From: Dechloromonas denitrificans
GTDB taxonomy: Bacteria; Pseudomonadota; Gammaproteobacteria; Burkholderiales; Rhodocyclaceae
Reading direction: 5' to 3'
Length of the DNA stretch: 64,000 nucleotides
Assembly (NCBI RefSeq): GCF_001551835.1
Contig: NZ_LODL01000013.1
Location: 231,336 to 295,335, forward strand
In this document: one piece after another, positions 30,054-38,175 of the stretch
Layout of the letters: every line of letters starts with the position of its first letter
How positions within the stretch are numbered: position 1 is the stretch's first letter
The notes under the pieces: model-generated
What the model was told of the DNA's origin: nothing
Databases searched by the model: none
What the model saw: the letters and a program-made list of their open reading frames with translations, nothing else
Translations under genes and position numbers: made by a program

Positions 30054-30833
30054 ATGTTACGCATCATCTCCCTGAACCTCAATGGCATCCGCTCCGCCTG
30101 GAGCAAAAATGTGCTGCCCTGGGCCGCCGCTCAGCAGGCCGACATCATCTGCTTGCAGGAACTGAAAGCGCAGATGCCTGACCTTTCTCCGGAAATGCAT
30201 GCGCCGGATGGCATGCAGGCTTTCTATCACTGTGCCGAAAAGAAGGGCTACAGCGGCGTCGGAATCTGGAGTCGCCGCCCGCCGGACCGCGTGATCGAAG
30301 GCTTCGATGGCGGCGAGTTCGATAGCGAAGGGCGCTATATCCGGGCCGATTTCGGCAATCTGTCGGTCATCTCTCTATATTTGCCTTCCGGTTCCTCGTC
30401 ACCGGAGCGCCAGGAAGCCAAATTCCGTTTTCTTGATGCCTTCTTTCCGCAAATGCTGGCCTTGCGTGCCGAAGGGCGGGAAATAGTGCTGTGTGGCGAC
30501 TGGAATATCGCGCATCAGGAAATCGACCTGAAAAACTGGAAGTCGAACCAGAAGAATTCCGGCTTCCTGCCGGAAGAGCGGGCCTGGCTGAGCAAGGTGT
30601 TCGACGAACTGGGCTGGGTCGATGTCTATCGCCGGCTTTATCCGGACGCGACGGGCGAGGCCTACACCTGGTGGAGCAATCGCGGCCAGGCCTGGGCCAA
30701 GAATGTTGGCTGGCGGATCGATTACCAGATTGCCACGCCCGGCCTCGCCGCCACGGCGCAGCGGGCCGAAATCTACAAAGCCGAACGTTTCTCCGATCAT
30801 GCGCCGTTGATCATCGATTATGATTTTGCCTAA
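30054..30833 (+). CDS. xth: Exodeoxyribonuclease III / AP endonuclease
   Basis: 259 residues of the exonuclease-endonuclease-phosphatase fold. Motifs include SLNLNGIRSA, LQELKAQ, GDWNIAHQEIDLKNWK and SDHAPLIIDY. It cleaves at abasic sites and trims 3' ends in base-excision repair. Confidence 0.94.
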   Translation: MLRIISLNLNGIRSAWSKNVLPWAAAQQADIICLQELKAQMPDLSPEMHAPDGMQAFYHCAEKKGYSGVGIWSRRPPDRVIEGFDGGEFDSEGRYIRADFGNLSVISLYLPSGSSSPERQEAKFRFLDAFFPQMLALRAEGREIVLCGDWNIAHQEIDLKNWKSNQKNSGFLPEERAWLSKVFDELGWVDVYRRLYPDATGEAYTWWSNRGQAWAKNVGWRIDYQIATPGLAATAQRAEIYKAERFSDHAPLIIDYDFA

Positions 30834-30847
30834 GCCCTTCATGCGAA

Positions 30848-30876
30848 TTGATTTCAGCGCGCGGACGGGCTAACCT
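30848..30876 (+). promoter_or_regulatory. Possible sigma70-type promoter before the YqjD module
   Basis: TTGATT (30848-30853) and TAACCT (30871-30876) are separated by 17 nt and lie 37 nt before the next ATG. The hexamers are only moderate matches; this is a prediction. Confidence 0.4.
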
Positions 30877-30912
30877 GTACTCCTTGCTTATCTGTCACCA
30901 ACGAGGTTGAAA

Positions 30913-31227
30913 ATGTCCCAAGATCTGACTGCCGCCAACAAGGAAAAGCTGGTTTCCGACATGAAGGTTGTTATCTCCGACGCTGAAGAAATCCTGCGGG
31001 CGACCGCTGGTGCCGCCGGTGAAAAGGTCGGTGAGCTGCGTACCAAGATTGAAGTTCGTCTGCGTGATGCCAAGGAACGTCTGGCCGATGCCGAAGCAGC
31101 TCTGGTCGACAAGACCAAGGCCGCGGCGCGGGCGACCGACGATTTCGTGCATGACCAACCGTGGAAGGCAGTTGGTGTTGCCGCCGCCCTCGGTTTGGCG
31201 CTCGGCGTGCTGATCGGCCGTCGCTGA
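30913..31227 (+). CDS. DUF883 (YqjD/ElaB-like) C-tail-anchored membrane protein
   Basis: 104 residues: a long amphipathic helical region (LVSDMKVVISDAEEILRATAG) and a C-terminal glycine-rich membrane helix ending ALGLALGVLIGRR. YqjD/ElaB proteins are inner-membrane proteins that bind ribosomes in stationary phase. GAGG is 6 nt before the ATG; a TTG two codons earlier is less likely. It begins the four-gene module. Confidence 0.88.
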   Translation: MSQDLTAANKEKLVSDMKVVISDAEEILRATAGAAGEKVGELRTKIEVRLRDAKERLADAEAALVDKTKAAARATDDFVHDQPWKAVGVAAALGLALGVLIGRR

Positions 31228-31231
31228 ACGC

Positions 31232-31639
31232 ATGACGCAGCAAGCAGGCGGTGAAGCTGGCCGCGCAGGTCTCTTTGCCGCCTTGAAAAACATGATCGCG
31301 ACGCTGATCGCGATCGGGAAGACGCGCGCCGAACTGCTGGTGACCGAGCTGGAGGAGGAGAAACTCCGCCTCATGACGCTGTGGTCAAAAGCGATCGGTG
31401 CCGCTTTCATGCTCGCGCTCGGCGTCGTCATGGCTGTGTTCTGCATTGCATTGGCCTTCTGGGAACAGCGGGTGCTGGTCTTTGGCCTCTTTGCCGCGCT
31501 GTTTATCGGGGGCGGCTTGTTGCTGATCGGCTCGATCAAGAAGCAGGCGCAGCAACCGAGCAAGCTGTTCCGGGCCAGTCTGACGGAACTTGAGGCCGAC
31601 ATGGCCGAATTGCGCCGCTACGCCAAAAAGCCGGAATGA
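31232..31639 (+). CDS. YqjE-like phage-holin-family membrane protein
   Basis: 135 residues with two membrane helices (AIGAAFMLALGVVMAVFCIALAF and VFGLFAALFIGGGLLLIG) flanked by charged helices, as in YqjE/DUF1469. The holin name is a family label only. It begins 4 nt after the DUF883 gene and overlaps the next gene as ATGA. Confidence 0.86.
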   Translation: MTQQAGGEAGRAGLFAALKNMIATLIAIGKTRAELLVTELEEEKLRLMTLWSKAIGAAFMLALGVVMAVFCIALAFWEQRVLVFGLFAALFIGGGLLLIGSIKKQAQQPSKLFRASLTELEADMAELRRYAKKPE

Positions 31640-31929
31640 ACCAGAAACTGCTGTTGCTGGCGACCCGGCATGGTGCCCTGAAAGCTCGTATCGACGAGCA
31701 GCGCCGCACGCTGCGGCAGCAGGTGGTACCACTCGAGGCTGCGTTGGCCCGCGGTGATGCGGTCATGCAAGGGGTGGATTGGCTGAAGCACCATCCGGCT
31801 GCCATCGGTCTTGCCGTAGCAGCCGTCGTGGTGGCTCGTCCGCGTCGCGCATGGCGCTGGGCGAAACGTGGCTTTTTTGTCTGGCGTGGCTGGCAGGCAA
31901 TACGAAATTCACTGACCGGGATGCGTTGA
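31636..31929 (+). CDS. YqjK-like small protein
   Basis: 97 residues with a positively charged helix (RHGALKARIDEQRRTLRQQV) and a short hydrophobic segment (HPAAIGLAVAAVVVARPRRAW). Position after yqjD and yqjE is the main support for the YqjK assignment. Four-nucleotide overlap with yqjE. Confidence 0.75.
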   Translation: MNQKLLLLATRHGALKARIDEQRRTLRQQVVPLEAALARGDAVMQGVDWLKHHPAAIGLAVAAVVVARPRRAWRWAKRGFFVWRGWQAIRNSLTGMR

Positions 31930-31931
31930 CC

Positions 31932-32240
31932 GTGGCAAGCAGCGAGCAGGCAGAGATTGCCATTCCTGCCTGGTGGCAGCAGATACTCTCTTCACAGCGG
32001 CGCGAAGCGCGCCGTATCCTGGCCGAACTGGTCGCGACACGCGGCCTGATGCCCTTGCTGATGAAGGCGCGTAATGGCGGCCAATGGACGCCGGCCGAGA
32101 AAGAAGAAATTCTCGGCCATTTGCGCCGGATGGCGCACCTTTCTCCTTATCTGATCGCCTTGGTCTTGCCCGGCTCGATGCTTTTCCTGCCGGCTTACGC
32201 CTGGTGGCTGGACCGGCGCCGCCTCAACCGGGGTGACTGA
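31932..32240 (+). CDS. Hypothetical membrane protein, weakly LETM1-like
   Basis: About 102 residues from a GTG at 31932 (a TTG at 31926 is equally possible). A basic helical stretch (RREARRILAELVATRG) and the sequence WTPAEKEEILGHLRRM lead into a C-terminal membrane helix rich in Leu and Pro (LIALVLPGSMLFLPAYAWWL). The layout resembles LETM1-domain proteins, but the match is weak. It is the fourth gene of the YqjD module and overlaps ampG convergently by 17 nt. Confidence 0.6.
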   Translation: MASSEQAEIAIPAWWQQILSSQRREARRILAELVATRGLMPLLMKARNGGQWTPAEKEEILGHLRRMAHLSPYLIALVLPGSMLFLPAYAWWLDRRRLNRGD

Positions 32241-33492
32241 GCGCTTCTGCGGGACGGTGCCAGGGGGCGACTTTGACGAGCAGGAGCATGCCCGGCAGGG
32301 CTAGGGCAGCGCATAACCAGAAAAAGTTGAGCCAACCCAGCGATTCGACCAGCCAGCCCGCCGAGGCGTTGATGAAGGTGCGCGGAACGGCGGCCAGGCT
32401 GGTGAACAAAGCCATTTGCGTCGCGGTATAGGCAGGGTGCGTCGAGCGGGCAATGAAGGCGACGAAGGCGGCCGTACCCAAACCGACGCCCAGTGCTTCC
32501 AGGCCGATGACAAAGGCCAGCGCGAGGCGTTCGCCGACGCCAATGCTGTCGTAATGGCCCTGGGCGGCCAGCCAGGCGAAGCCGAAGATCGAGACTAGTT
32601 GGACGACGCCGAACAGCCACAAGGCCCGGTTGATGCCCAGCCTGATCATCCACAAGCCACCGAGCAGGGCGCCAATGACCGCTGGCCAGAGGCCAGCATG
32701 CTTGGCGATCAGGCCGATGTCGGTCTTGGTGAAGCCCATGTCGAGGTAGAACGGGGTAGCCAGCGCGGTGCACAGGCTGTCACCGAGTTTGTAGAGAAAG
32801 ATGAAGCCGAGGACCAGTGCGGCGCCGCGCCAGCCTTGCCGGCCAATGAACTCGTGGAAAGGTTCGGTGACCGCCTGGCGCAAGGTCTTCGGCACTCCCT
32901 TGATGTGCGGCTCGCTGACCAGCCAAGCCATCGCCATACCGGGCAGCATGAAGGCGCCGGTGATCCAGAAGACCTCGTTCCACGGCAGGCGGTCAGCCAG
33001 GATCAGCGACAGCGAACCGGGAATCAGGCCAGCGATCCGGTAAGCGTTAACGTGTACTGCATTGCCGAGGCCGAGTTCGTGGTCGTCGAGAATTTCCCGC
33101 CGGAAGGCGTCGACCGCAATATCCTGTGTCCCGGACAGGAAGGCAAGCAGGGCCGCCAGCCAGAGGATGGGCCAGATGCTTTCCTTCGGATCGAGACCGC
33201 CGAGGAAGCCGATGGCGAACAGCAGGCCGACTTGGGTGACCAGCATCCAGCCCCGACGGCGGCCAAAGCCGGGCACGCTGAAACGATCGAGCAGCGGCGA
33301 CCAGAGGAATTTCCAGGTGTAGGGGAACTGGATCAGGGCAAAGAAGCCGATCGTTTTGAGATCGACGCCTTCGCTGCGCAGCCAGGCCGGCAACAGGTTG
33401 AGCAGCAGGTAGAGCGGCAGGCCGGAGCTGAAGCCGGTGAAGATGCAGATCAGCATCTTCCTGGTGAGCAGGGGCCCGAGCCAGGCTGGCAT
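32224..33492 (-). CDS. ampG: AmpG-type MFS permease (muropeptide transporter family)
   Basis: 422 residues, about 12 membrane helices, with the AmpG-like opening ICIFTGFSSGLPLYLLLNLLPAWLR and GTQDIAVDAFRREIL. AmpG imports GlcNAc-anhydroMurNAc peptides released during wall turnover. The assignment is by sequence family; a related MFS solute permease is possible. Its start overlaps the metW stop by one base. Confidence 0.85.
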   Translation of the reverse strand: MPAWLGPLLTRKMLICIFTGFSSGLPLYLLLNLLPAWLRSEGVDLKTIGFFALIQFPYTWKFLWSPLLDRFSVPGFGRRRGWMLVTQVGLLFAIGFLGGLDPKESIWPILWLAALLAFLSGTQDIAVDAFRREILDDHELGLGNAVHVNAYRIAGLIPGSLSLILADRLPWNEVFWITGAFMLPGMAMAWLVSEPHIKGVPKTLRQAVTEPFHEFIGRQGWRGAALVLGFIFLYKLGDSLCTALATPFYLDMGFTKTDIGLIAKHAGLWPAVIGALLGGLWMIRLGINRALWLFGVVQLVSIFGFAWLAAQGHYDSIGVGERLALAFVIGLEALGVGLGTAAFVAFIARSTHPAYTATQMALFTSLAAVPRTFINASAGWLVESLGWLNFFWLCAALALPGMLLLVKVAPWHRPAEALSHPG

Positions 33493-34103
33493 CAGCGGGC
33501 GCGCGTCAGGCGGTAGACCGCCAGGCTGCCGAGGAAATTGACTTCCCGGTTGTCGGTATTGGCGACGATATTGCCTTGTTCGTCGAGGACGTGGCGTTCA
33601 CGGATGATCAGCCCCATTTTTTGGCAGAGGGCTTCGAAATCGAGCAGCGTGAAGAAGCGGACGTTGGGCGAGTCGTACCACTGGTAAGGCAGGTCTTCGG
33701 AAACCGGCATGCGGCCGTCAAGGACCGAGCGCAGGTTTTTCCAGTAGGCGAAATTCGGGAAGGAAACGACCGCTTCGCGGCCGACCCGCAGCATCTCGAG
33801 CAGGATGCCCTCGGTGTGGCGCACCGTTTGCAAGGTGCGCGACAGCACGACATGATCGAAGGCCTGGTCGGCGAACTCGTCCAGGCCGCGTTCGAGGTTG
33901 CCCTGGATGACATTGATCCCATTCTTGATCGCAGCGAGGATGTTGCTGTCGTCGATTTCGACGCCCCAGCCTTGTACACCGCGCGTCTCGATCAGGTGCT
34001 TGAGCAGCGTGCCATCGCCGCAGCCAAGGTCGAGAACGCGATGGCCCGGCTCGATCCAGGCGGCGATCAGGTCAAAATCGGGGCGCCCCAGGGTATGCGT
34101 CAT
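33492..34103 (-). CDS. metW: Methionine biosynthesis protein MetW
   Basis: 203 residues, SAM-methyltransferase fold with [14 protein letters not shown] as motif I. MetW accompanies MetX in many proteobacteria and helps its acyltransferase activity. It overlaps metX by 4 nt (ATGA). Confidence 0.93.
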   Translation of the reverse strand: MTHTLGRPDFDLIAAWIEPGHRVLDLGCGDGTLLKHLIETRGVQGWGVEIDDSNILAAIKNGINVIQGNLERGLDEFADQAFDHVVLSRTLQTVRHTEGILLEMLRVGREAVVSFPNFAYWKNLRSVLDGRMPVSEDLPYQWYDSPNVRFFTLLDFEALCQKMGLIIRERHVLDEQGNIVANTDNREVNFLGSLAVYRLTRAR

Positions 34104-35224
34104 AGCTTGATATTCCGCAGGTAGGCATCGACCACGCCATGGTAATGGGCGTCGTCCATCAGGAAAGAGTCGTGGCCGAAATTGAGGTCGATTTCCGCGT
34201 AGGAGACATTGCGCCCGTTGGCAAGCAGGGCGGCGACGATTTCCTTCGAACGGGCCGGGGTGAAGCGCCAGTCGGTGGTAAACGAAGCGATCAGGAAATT
34301 CGCCTGGGTACGGGCCATGGTCGCCGTCAAATCGCCGCCGTCCTCGCGCGAGGGATCGAAATAATCGAGCGCCTTGGTCATCAGCAGGTAGGTGTTGGCG
34401 TCGAAATAGCCGGCGAATTTGTCGCCCTGGTAGCGTAGGTACGATTCGACCTCGAATTCGACGTCGAAACCGAAGGAAAAGGCACTGTTGCGCAATTCGC
34501 GGCCGAATTTCTCACCCATCTGGTCGTCGGACAGGTAGGTGATGTGACCGAGCATGCGGGCCAGGCGCAGGCCGCGCACTGGCCGGGTGTTGTGTTCGTA
34601 GTAGTTGCCGCCGTGGAAGTCCGGATCGGTCAGGATGGCCTGGCGGGCGACGTCATTGAAGGCAATGTTCTGCGCCGACAGCTTGGGGGCGGCGGCAATC
34701 ACAATGGCGTTGCGGACCCGCTCGGGGTAGGTGATGCTCCAGCGCAAGGCCTGCATGCCGCCCAGGCTGCCGCCCATGACCGCCGCCCAGCTATCGATGC
34801 CGAGTTGGTCGGCCAGCCGGGCCTGGGCATGGACCCAGTCATTGACGGCGACGATCGGAAAATCGGCACCCCACGGTTTGCCGGTCGCCGGATTGAGCGA
34901 GGACGGGCCGGTCGAGCCATGGCAGCCGCCGAGGTTGTTGAGGCCGACGATGAAGAATTTGTCGGTATCAAGCGGACGACCGGGGCCGACGATGTTGTCC
35001 CACCAGCCGATGTTGTCCGGCTGCTCGGCATAGTGCCCGGCAATGTGGTGGTGGCCCGACAAGGCATGGCAGACGAGAATGGCATTCGACTTGGCCGCGT
35101 TGAGCGAGCCGTAGGTTTCATAGACCAGATCGTAGGCGGGCAGAACCCCGCCACTGCGCAAATGCAGCGGCTGGTCGAAGTGGGCGCGCTGTGACTTGAC
35201 GGCGCCGACGGATTGTCCTGGCAT
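34100..35224 (-). CDS. metX: Homoserine O-acyltransferase MetX
   Basis: 374 residues, alpha/beta-hydrolase fold. The nucleophile elbow is [16 protein letters not shown]-type [18 protein letters not shown] and [10 protein letters not shown] carry the Asp and His of the triad. It acylates homoserine in the first committed step to methionine; whether acetyl or succinyl is used cannot be decided by eye. It is directly downstream of a SAM-II riboswitch. Confidence 0.94.
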   Translation of the reverse strand: MPGQSVGAVKSQRAHFDQPLHLRSGGVLPAYDLVYETYGSLNAAKSNAILVCHALSGHHHIAGHYAEQPDNIGWWDNIVGPGRPLDTDKFFIVGLNNLGGCHGSTGPSSLNPATGKPWGADFPIVAVNDWVHAQARLADQLGIDSWAAVMGGSLGGMQALRWSITYPERVRNAIVIAAAPKLSAQNIAFNDVARQAILTDPDFHGGNYYEHNTRPVRGLRLARMLGHITYLSDDQMGEKFGRELRNSAFSFGFDVEFEVESYLRYQGDKFAGYFDANTYLLMTKALDYFDPSREDGGDLTATMARTQANFLIASFTTDWRFTPARSKEIVAALLANGRNVSYAEIDLNFGHDSFLMDDAHYHGVVDAYLRNIKL

Positions 35225-35238
35225 GCTGTTCCTGAAAA

Positions 35239-35286
35239 CAAAAAACCCAGTGGCGTTGAAGAAGGCTTCCTAAACGCGAACTGGGT
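35239..35286 (-). terminator. Attenuator-like intrinsic terminator in the metX leader
   Basis: On the minus strand CCCAGT pairs with ACTGGG (35285-35280 with 35251-35246) and GCGTT with AACGC inside it, followed by six T. It lies between the SAM-II aptamer and the metX ATG, 15 nt before the gene, so it must be bypassed for metX expression. Confidence 0.8.
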
Positions 35287-35290
35287 GGTT

Positions 35291-35345
35291 CCCGTTTTAG
35301 CTGTATTTATGTGGCGCCCGCAATCAGAGCTCAAATCGGCGCGGC
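35291..35345 (-). ncRNA. SAM-II riboswitch upstream of metX
   Basis: On the minus strand the leader has P1 strands GCGCC (35342-35338) and GGCGC (35318-35314), a GAUUUGAG-containing loop with AUUGCGG, and the conserved 3' segment AUAAAUACAGCUAAAACGGG. This matches the SAM-II core: GAUUU and AUUGC in the loop, UAAAU then AGCUAAAA, and a terminal GGG. SAM-II binds S-adenosylmethionine and turns off methionine synthesis genes. Confidence 0.88.
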
Positions 35346-35451
35346 TGATGTCTTTCCAGCGTGTCGGTGACAATACCGAGCGGGCCGGGAAAAGTCAATT
35401 AAACAGGGCCGCCCTGCGCAGCGCGGTAGCTTTGTGAAGTTTTGTTAATAT

Positions 35452-36084
35452 GTGAAAAAACCAATCAACTGGAAAAACGTGGCGAGCAACCTACTGGATC
35501 AACGGAGACATCAACGCATTCGTTTCGGGAACCCGCCACCTGTCCGGATTGGCTATGCCGGTTCGATCGGCCACGGCGTCATCGAAAACCTCTCGCTGTC
35601 AGGGCTGATGCTGCGGACCGATCTCGGCCTCGATATCGGCCATACGGCGGGCTGCGAATTTTCGCTGTTCGGTTCGCCGATCATCGATGTTCCGGCGGCG
35701 GTGGTCAGTCGGGTCGGCGACCTGTTCGGGGCCCGCTTTCAGACCGGGCCGATCAACCAGGTGATGATCGACGATGCGATCAGCGGTGCCCTGGCCCAAG
35801 GTCAGGCGTCGATCCTCTCGGTGCACGAGCTTTCGGGGCGCAAGGTGATGCGGATCACCGGCGGCTTGAACGGCACCTTGCGCGGTGACTTCATGCATGC
35901 CCTGACCCGGGTCGGCATCGAGGAGATCGATCTGGCCGGGGTGACGATGGTCGACCAGGCGGGACTGGCGCTCTGCCTGGTTGCTACCCGGCGGCATGCC
36001 GCCAAAATCGGGGCGCAGGCCGAATGTTTTGCCGATGCCTGGAAGATTGCCCTGGCCGCCCCTTTTGACGTCGAAGGCCTATGA
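35452..36084 (+). CDS. PilZ domain plus STAS-like domain protein
   Basis: 210 residues. The first half has a PilZ c-di-GMP-binding pattern (RRHQRIRFG, then NLSLSGLML as the N-x-S-x-x-G motif). The second half, from about ILSVHELSGRKVMRITGGL, reads like a STAS domain (GIEEIDLAGVTMVDQAGLAL). The GTG start at 35452 has a TAATAT directly before it and no ribosome site; a GTG at 35479 after CTGGAAAAAC is an alternative. It overlaps the receptor gene by 4 nt. Confidence 0.8.
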   Translation: MKKPINWKNVASNLLDQRRHQRIRFGNPPPVRIGYAGSIGHGVIENLSLSGLMLRTDLGLDIGHTAGCEFSLFGSPIIDVPAAVVSRVGDLFGARFQTGPINQVMIDDAISGALAQGQASILSVHELSGRKVMRITGGLNGTLRGDFMHALTRVGIEEIDLAGVTMVDQAGLALCLVATRRHAAKIGAQAECFADAWKIALAAPFDVEGL

Positions 36085-38168
36085 AAAATCGTTTGTTAGG
36101 CCGATCGCTCAAGACCTGGCCGAAGCCGCTGGCGCTCTATATCGCCAGCCTGGGCGTAGCCGGCTCGGCTGTGGCAGTCGATGAAAGCATCTATTTCAGC
36201 GAATTGCCGGTGGTCGCTTCGGTTAGCCGCTTACCGCAGAAATTGGCTGATGCTCCGACCGCGGTGACGGTGATTGATCGCGAAATTATCAAAGCATCCG
36301 GAGCCCGGGATCTAAACGATGTCTTCAGGCTGGTTCCCGGGTTTCAAACCTACCCAAACAACACTGATGCGGCCCGGGTTACTTACCACGGTTTGACCGA
36401 TGAGGATTTTTCACCGCGCGTGCAGATCCTGATTGATGGCCGATCCTTGTATTCCCCGTTATTCCGCAATGGGGTTAATTGGGCGACATTGCTGGTCGCA
36501 CTGGAGGATATTGAGCGTATCGAAGTAGTGCGCGGTTCGAACTCCGCGTCTTATGGCTCCAATGCATTTCTCGGTGTGATCAACATCATCACGGTTGATC
36601 CGGCTCTGGTGCGCGGTTTTTCCGTGTCGACCAACCAGGGCAATCAGGGCGTTCGCGACTACACCCTGCGCAACGGCGGCAAGTTCGGCGAGGCGGGCGA
36701 CTTTCGTTTTACCTATCAGCAGAAGGACGACAACGGCCTGACTGACCGGTTCGACTGGAAAGATTCCTTCAGTTCCCGATTGTTCGATTTTCGGGCTGAT
36801 TTTACATTGACCGACCGCGACAGTCTCCAGTTCAGTGCCGGCCATGTCGAGGCGGTGATGCAACGCGGCCGCCTGGCCAGGAACGGTGATGTACTAACTG
36901 GCGGCAGTAGTCCGGACTGGCCGATACACGATTTTTCACAGTCGAGTAGCTATCTGCAGGTGTTGTGGCGCCATTCGCTAGCGGCGGATTCTGATTTCCA
37001 GTTGCGTTATTCATACAGCGCAGACTGGGCATCCGATCGTTTCAACCTGAACAAGAATGGCTACCTGTATTCGGCTGACGAATTTGGCGACCACGGGACG
37101 CGTAACGAAATAGAAGCGCAGCACAACTTTTCTCCCTTCGAGCGTGCCCGGGTCGTCTGGGGGGCGGGATGGCGCAGCGATGCGTTGAGTTCCGACACCA
37201 TGCTGTATTCCCGGGGAACCGTACGCCGGGAAGTTGCCCGTCTATTCGGGAATCTTGAATGGAAGCCGGCTACGTGGTTTACCGGTAATCTCGGTGCCTC
37301 TGTCGATGACGACTCATTGGCTGGGACACATACCTCGCCCCGGATCAGCGCCAGCTTCCATTTGAACCCCGAAAACACCGTTCGCCTGAGTTATTCACGT
37401 GCTTACCGTACCGGGAGTGTGGTCGATTATCGCGGCAACGAGGTTGTCGTTCCCTTTGCCAAGGCCAATGGCATGCCCTTTGCGCCTGGCGAGCAGCGAT
37501 CGGCAACCGGGCGCCTGTTTGTCGGTAACCCGAACCTGCCGGCCGAGCAACTCGACACCCTCGAACTCGGTTACCTCGGCGATTGGCGGGACTGGCGGAT
37601 GAGCCTGGATGTCAGGGGCTTCCAGGAAAAAATTCCGAACCGTCTGGTTCAGGTTCTTCTCGATCCGAAGTTCACCGCACCGGTGCAGCAGATTCGTATC
37701 GAAGGGGTCGAGTATCAGTGGAAGTGGCAGCCATTCGAACCGACCCGGATCATGGTTTCGCAGAGCTTTGTCCATATTTATTCCGAATTCCTCGACGATG
37801 CGTTGGCCACCGCCCTTGCTGGTGCTAATTCGCAGACTCTGGGCAATCTCGATCAGCTTTCCGAACGCTCGGCGCCCCGGCATGCGACTTCAGCAATGTT
37901 GATGCAGAAGCTGCCGCTAGGCCTGGAATTTTCGCTGGTCGGCTATTGGCTGGACAAGATGAAGTGGACGCGCAATACCTGGGCCGAAAAGTACACCCGG
38001 GTCGATACCCGGCTGGGCTACCCGTTCCGGCTTGCCGGATGGAGTGGTGAGGTGGCTTACACCGTTCAATCCCTGAACGGTGCTCACGGTGAGTTCAAGG
38101 CTTACGGCAATCCGGCCGACCGCATCGTCGAAAATCGCCACTGGCTCAGCCTGCGCCTGGATTTCTAG
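36081..38168 (+). CDS. TonB-dependent outer-membrane receptor
   Basis: 695 residues. A signal peptide (KPLALYIASLGVAGSAVA) is followed by a plug domain (LADAPTAVTVIDREIIKASG; VQILIDGRSLY; EDIERIEVVRGSNSASYGSNAFLGVINI) and a long beta-barrel ending in a C-terminal Phe (SLRLDF). The ligand is not evident; nearby BtuF genes are 4 kb away and separated by other genes. The 5' part looks slightly more AT-rich than its neighbours. Confidence 0.9.
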   Translation: MKNRLLGRSLKTWPKPLALYIASLGVAGSAVAVDESIYFSELPVVASVSRLPQKLADAPTAVTVIDREIIKASGARDLNDVFRLVPGFQTYPNNTDAARVTYHGLTDEDFSPRVQILIDGRSLYSPLFRNGVNWATLLVALEDIERIEVVRGSNSASYGSNAFLGVINIITVDPALVRGFSVSTNQGNQGVRDYTLRNGGKFGEAGDFRFTYQQKDDNGLTDRFDWKDSFSSRLFDFRADFTLTDRDSLQFSAGHVEAVMQRGRLARNGDVLTGGSSPDWPIHDFSQSSSYLQVLWRHSLAADSDFQLRYSYSADWASDRFNLNKNGYLYSADEFGDHGTRNEIEAQHNFSPFERARVVWGAGWRSDALSSDTMLYSRGTVRREVARLFGNLEWKPATWFTGNLGASVDDDSLAGTHTSPRISASFHLNPENTVRLSYSRAYRTGSVVDYRGNEVVVPFAKANGMPFAPGEQRSATGRLFVGNPNLPAEQLDTLELGYLGDWRDWRMSLDVRGFQEKIPNRLVQVLLDPKFTAPVQQIRIEGVEYQWKWQPFEPTRIMVSQSFVHIYSEFLDDALATALAGANSQTLGNLDQLSERSAPRHATSAMLMQKLPLGLEFSLVGYWLDKMKWTRNTWAEKYTRVDTRLGYPFRLAGWSGEVAYTVQSLNGAHGEFKAYGNPADRIVENRHWLSLRLDF

Positions 38169-38175
38169 GGGCTCC

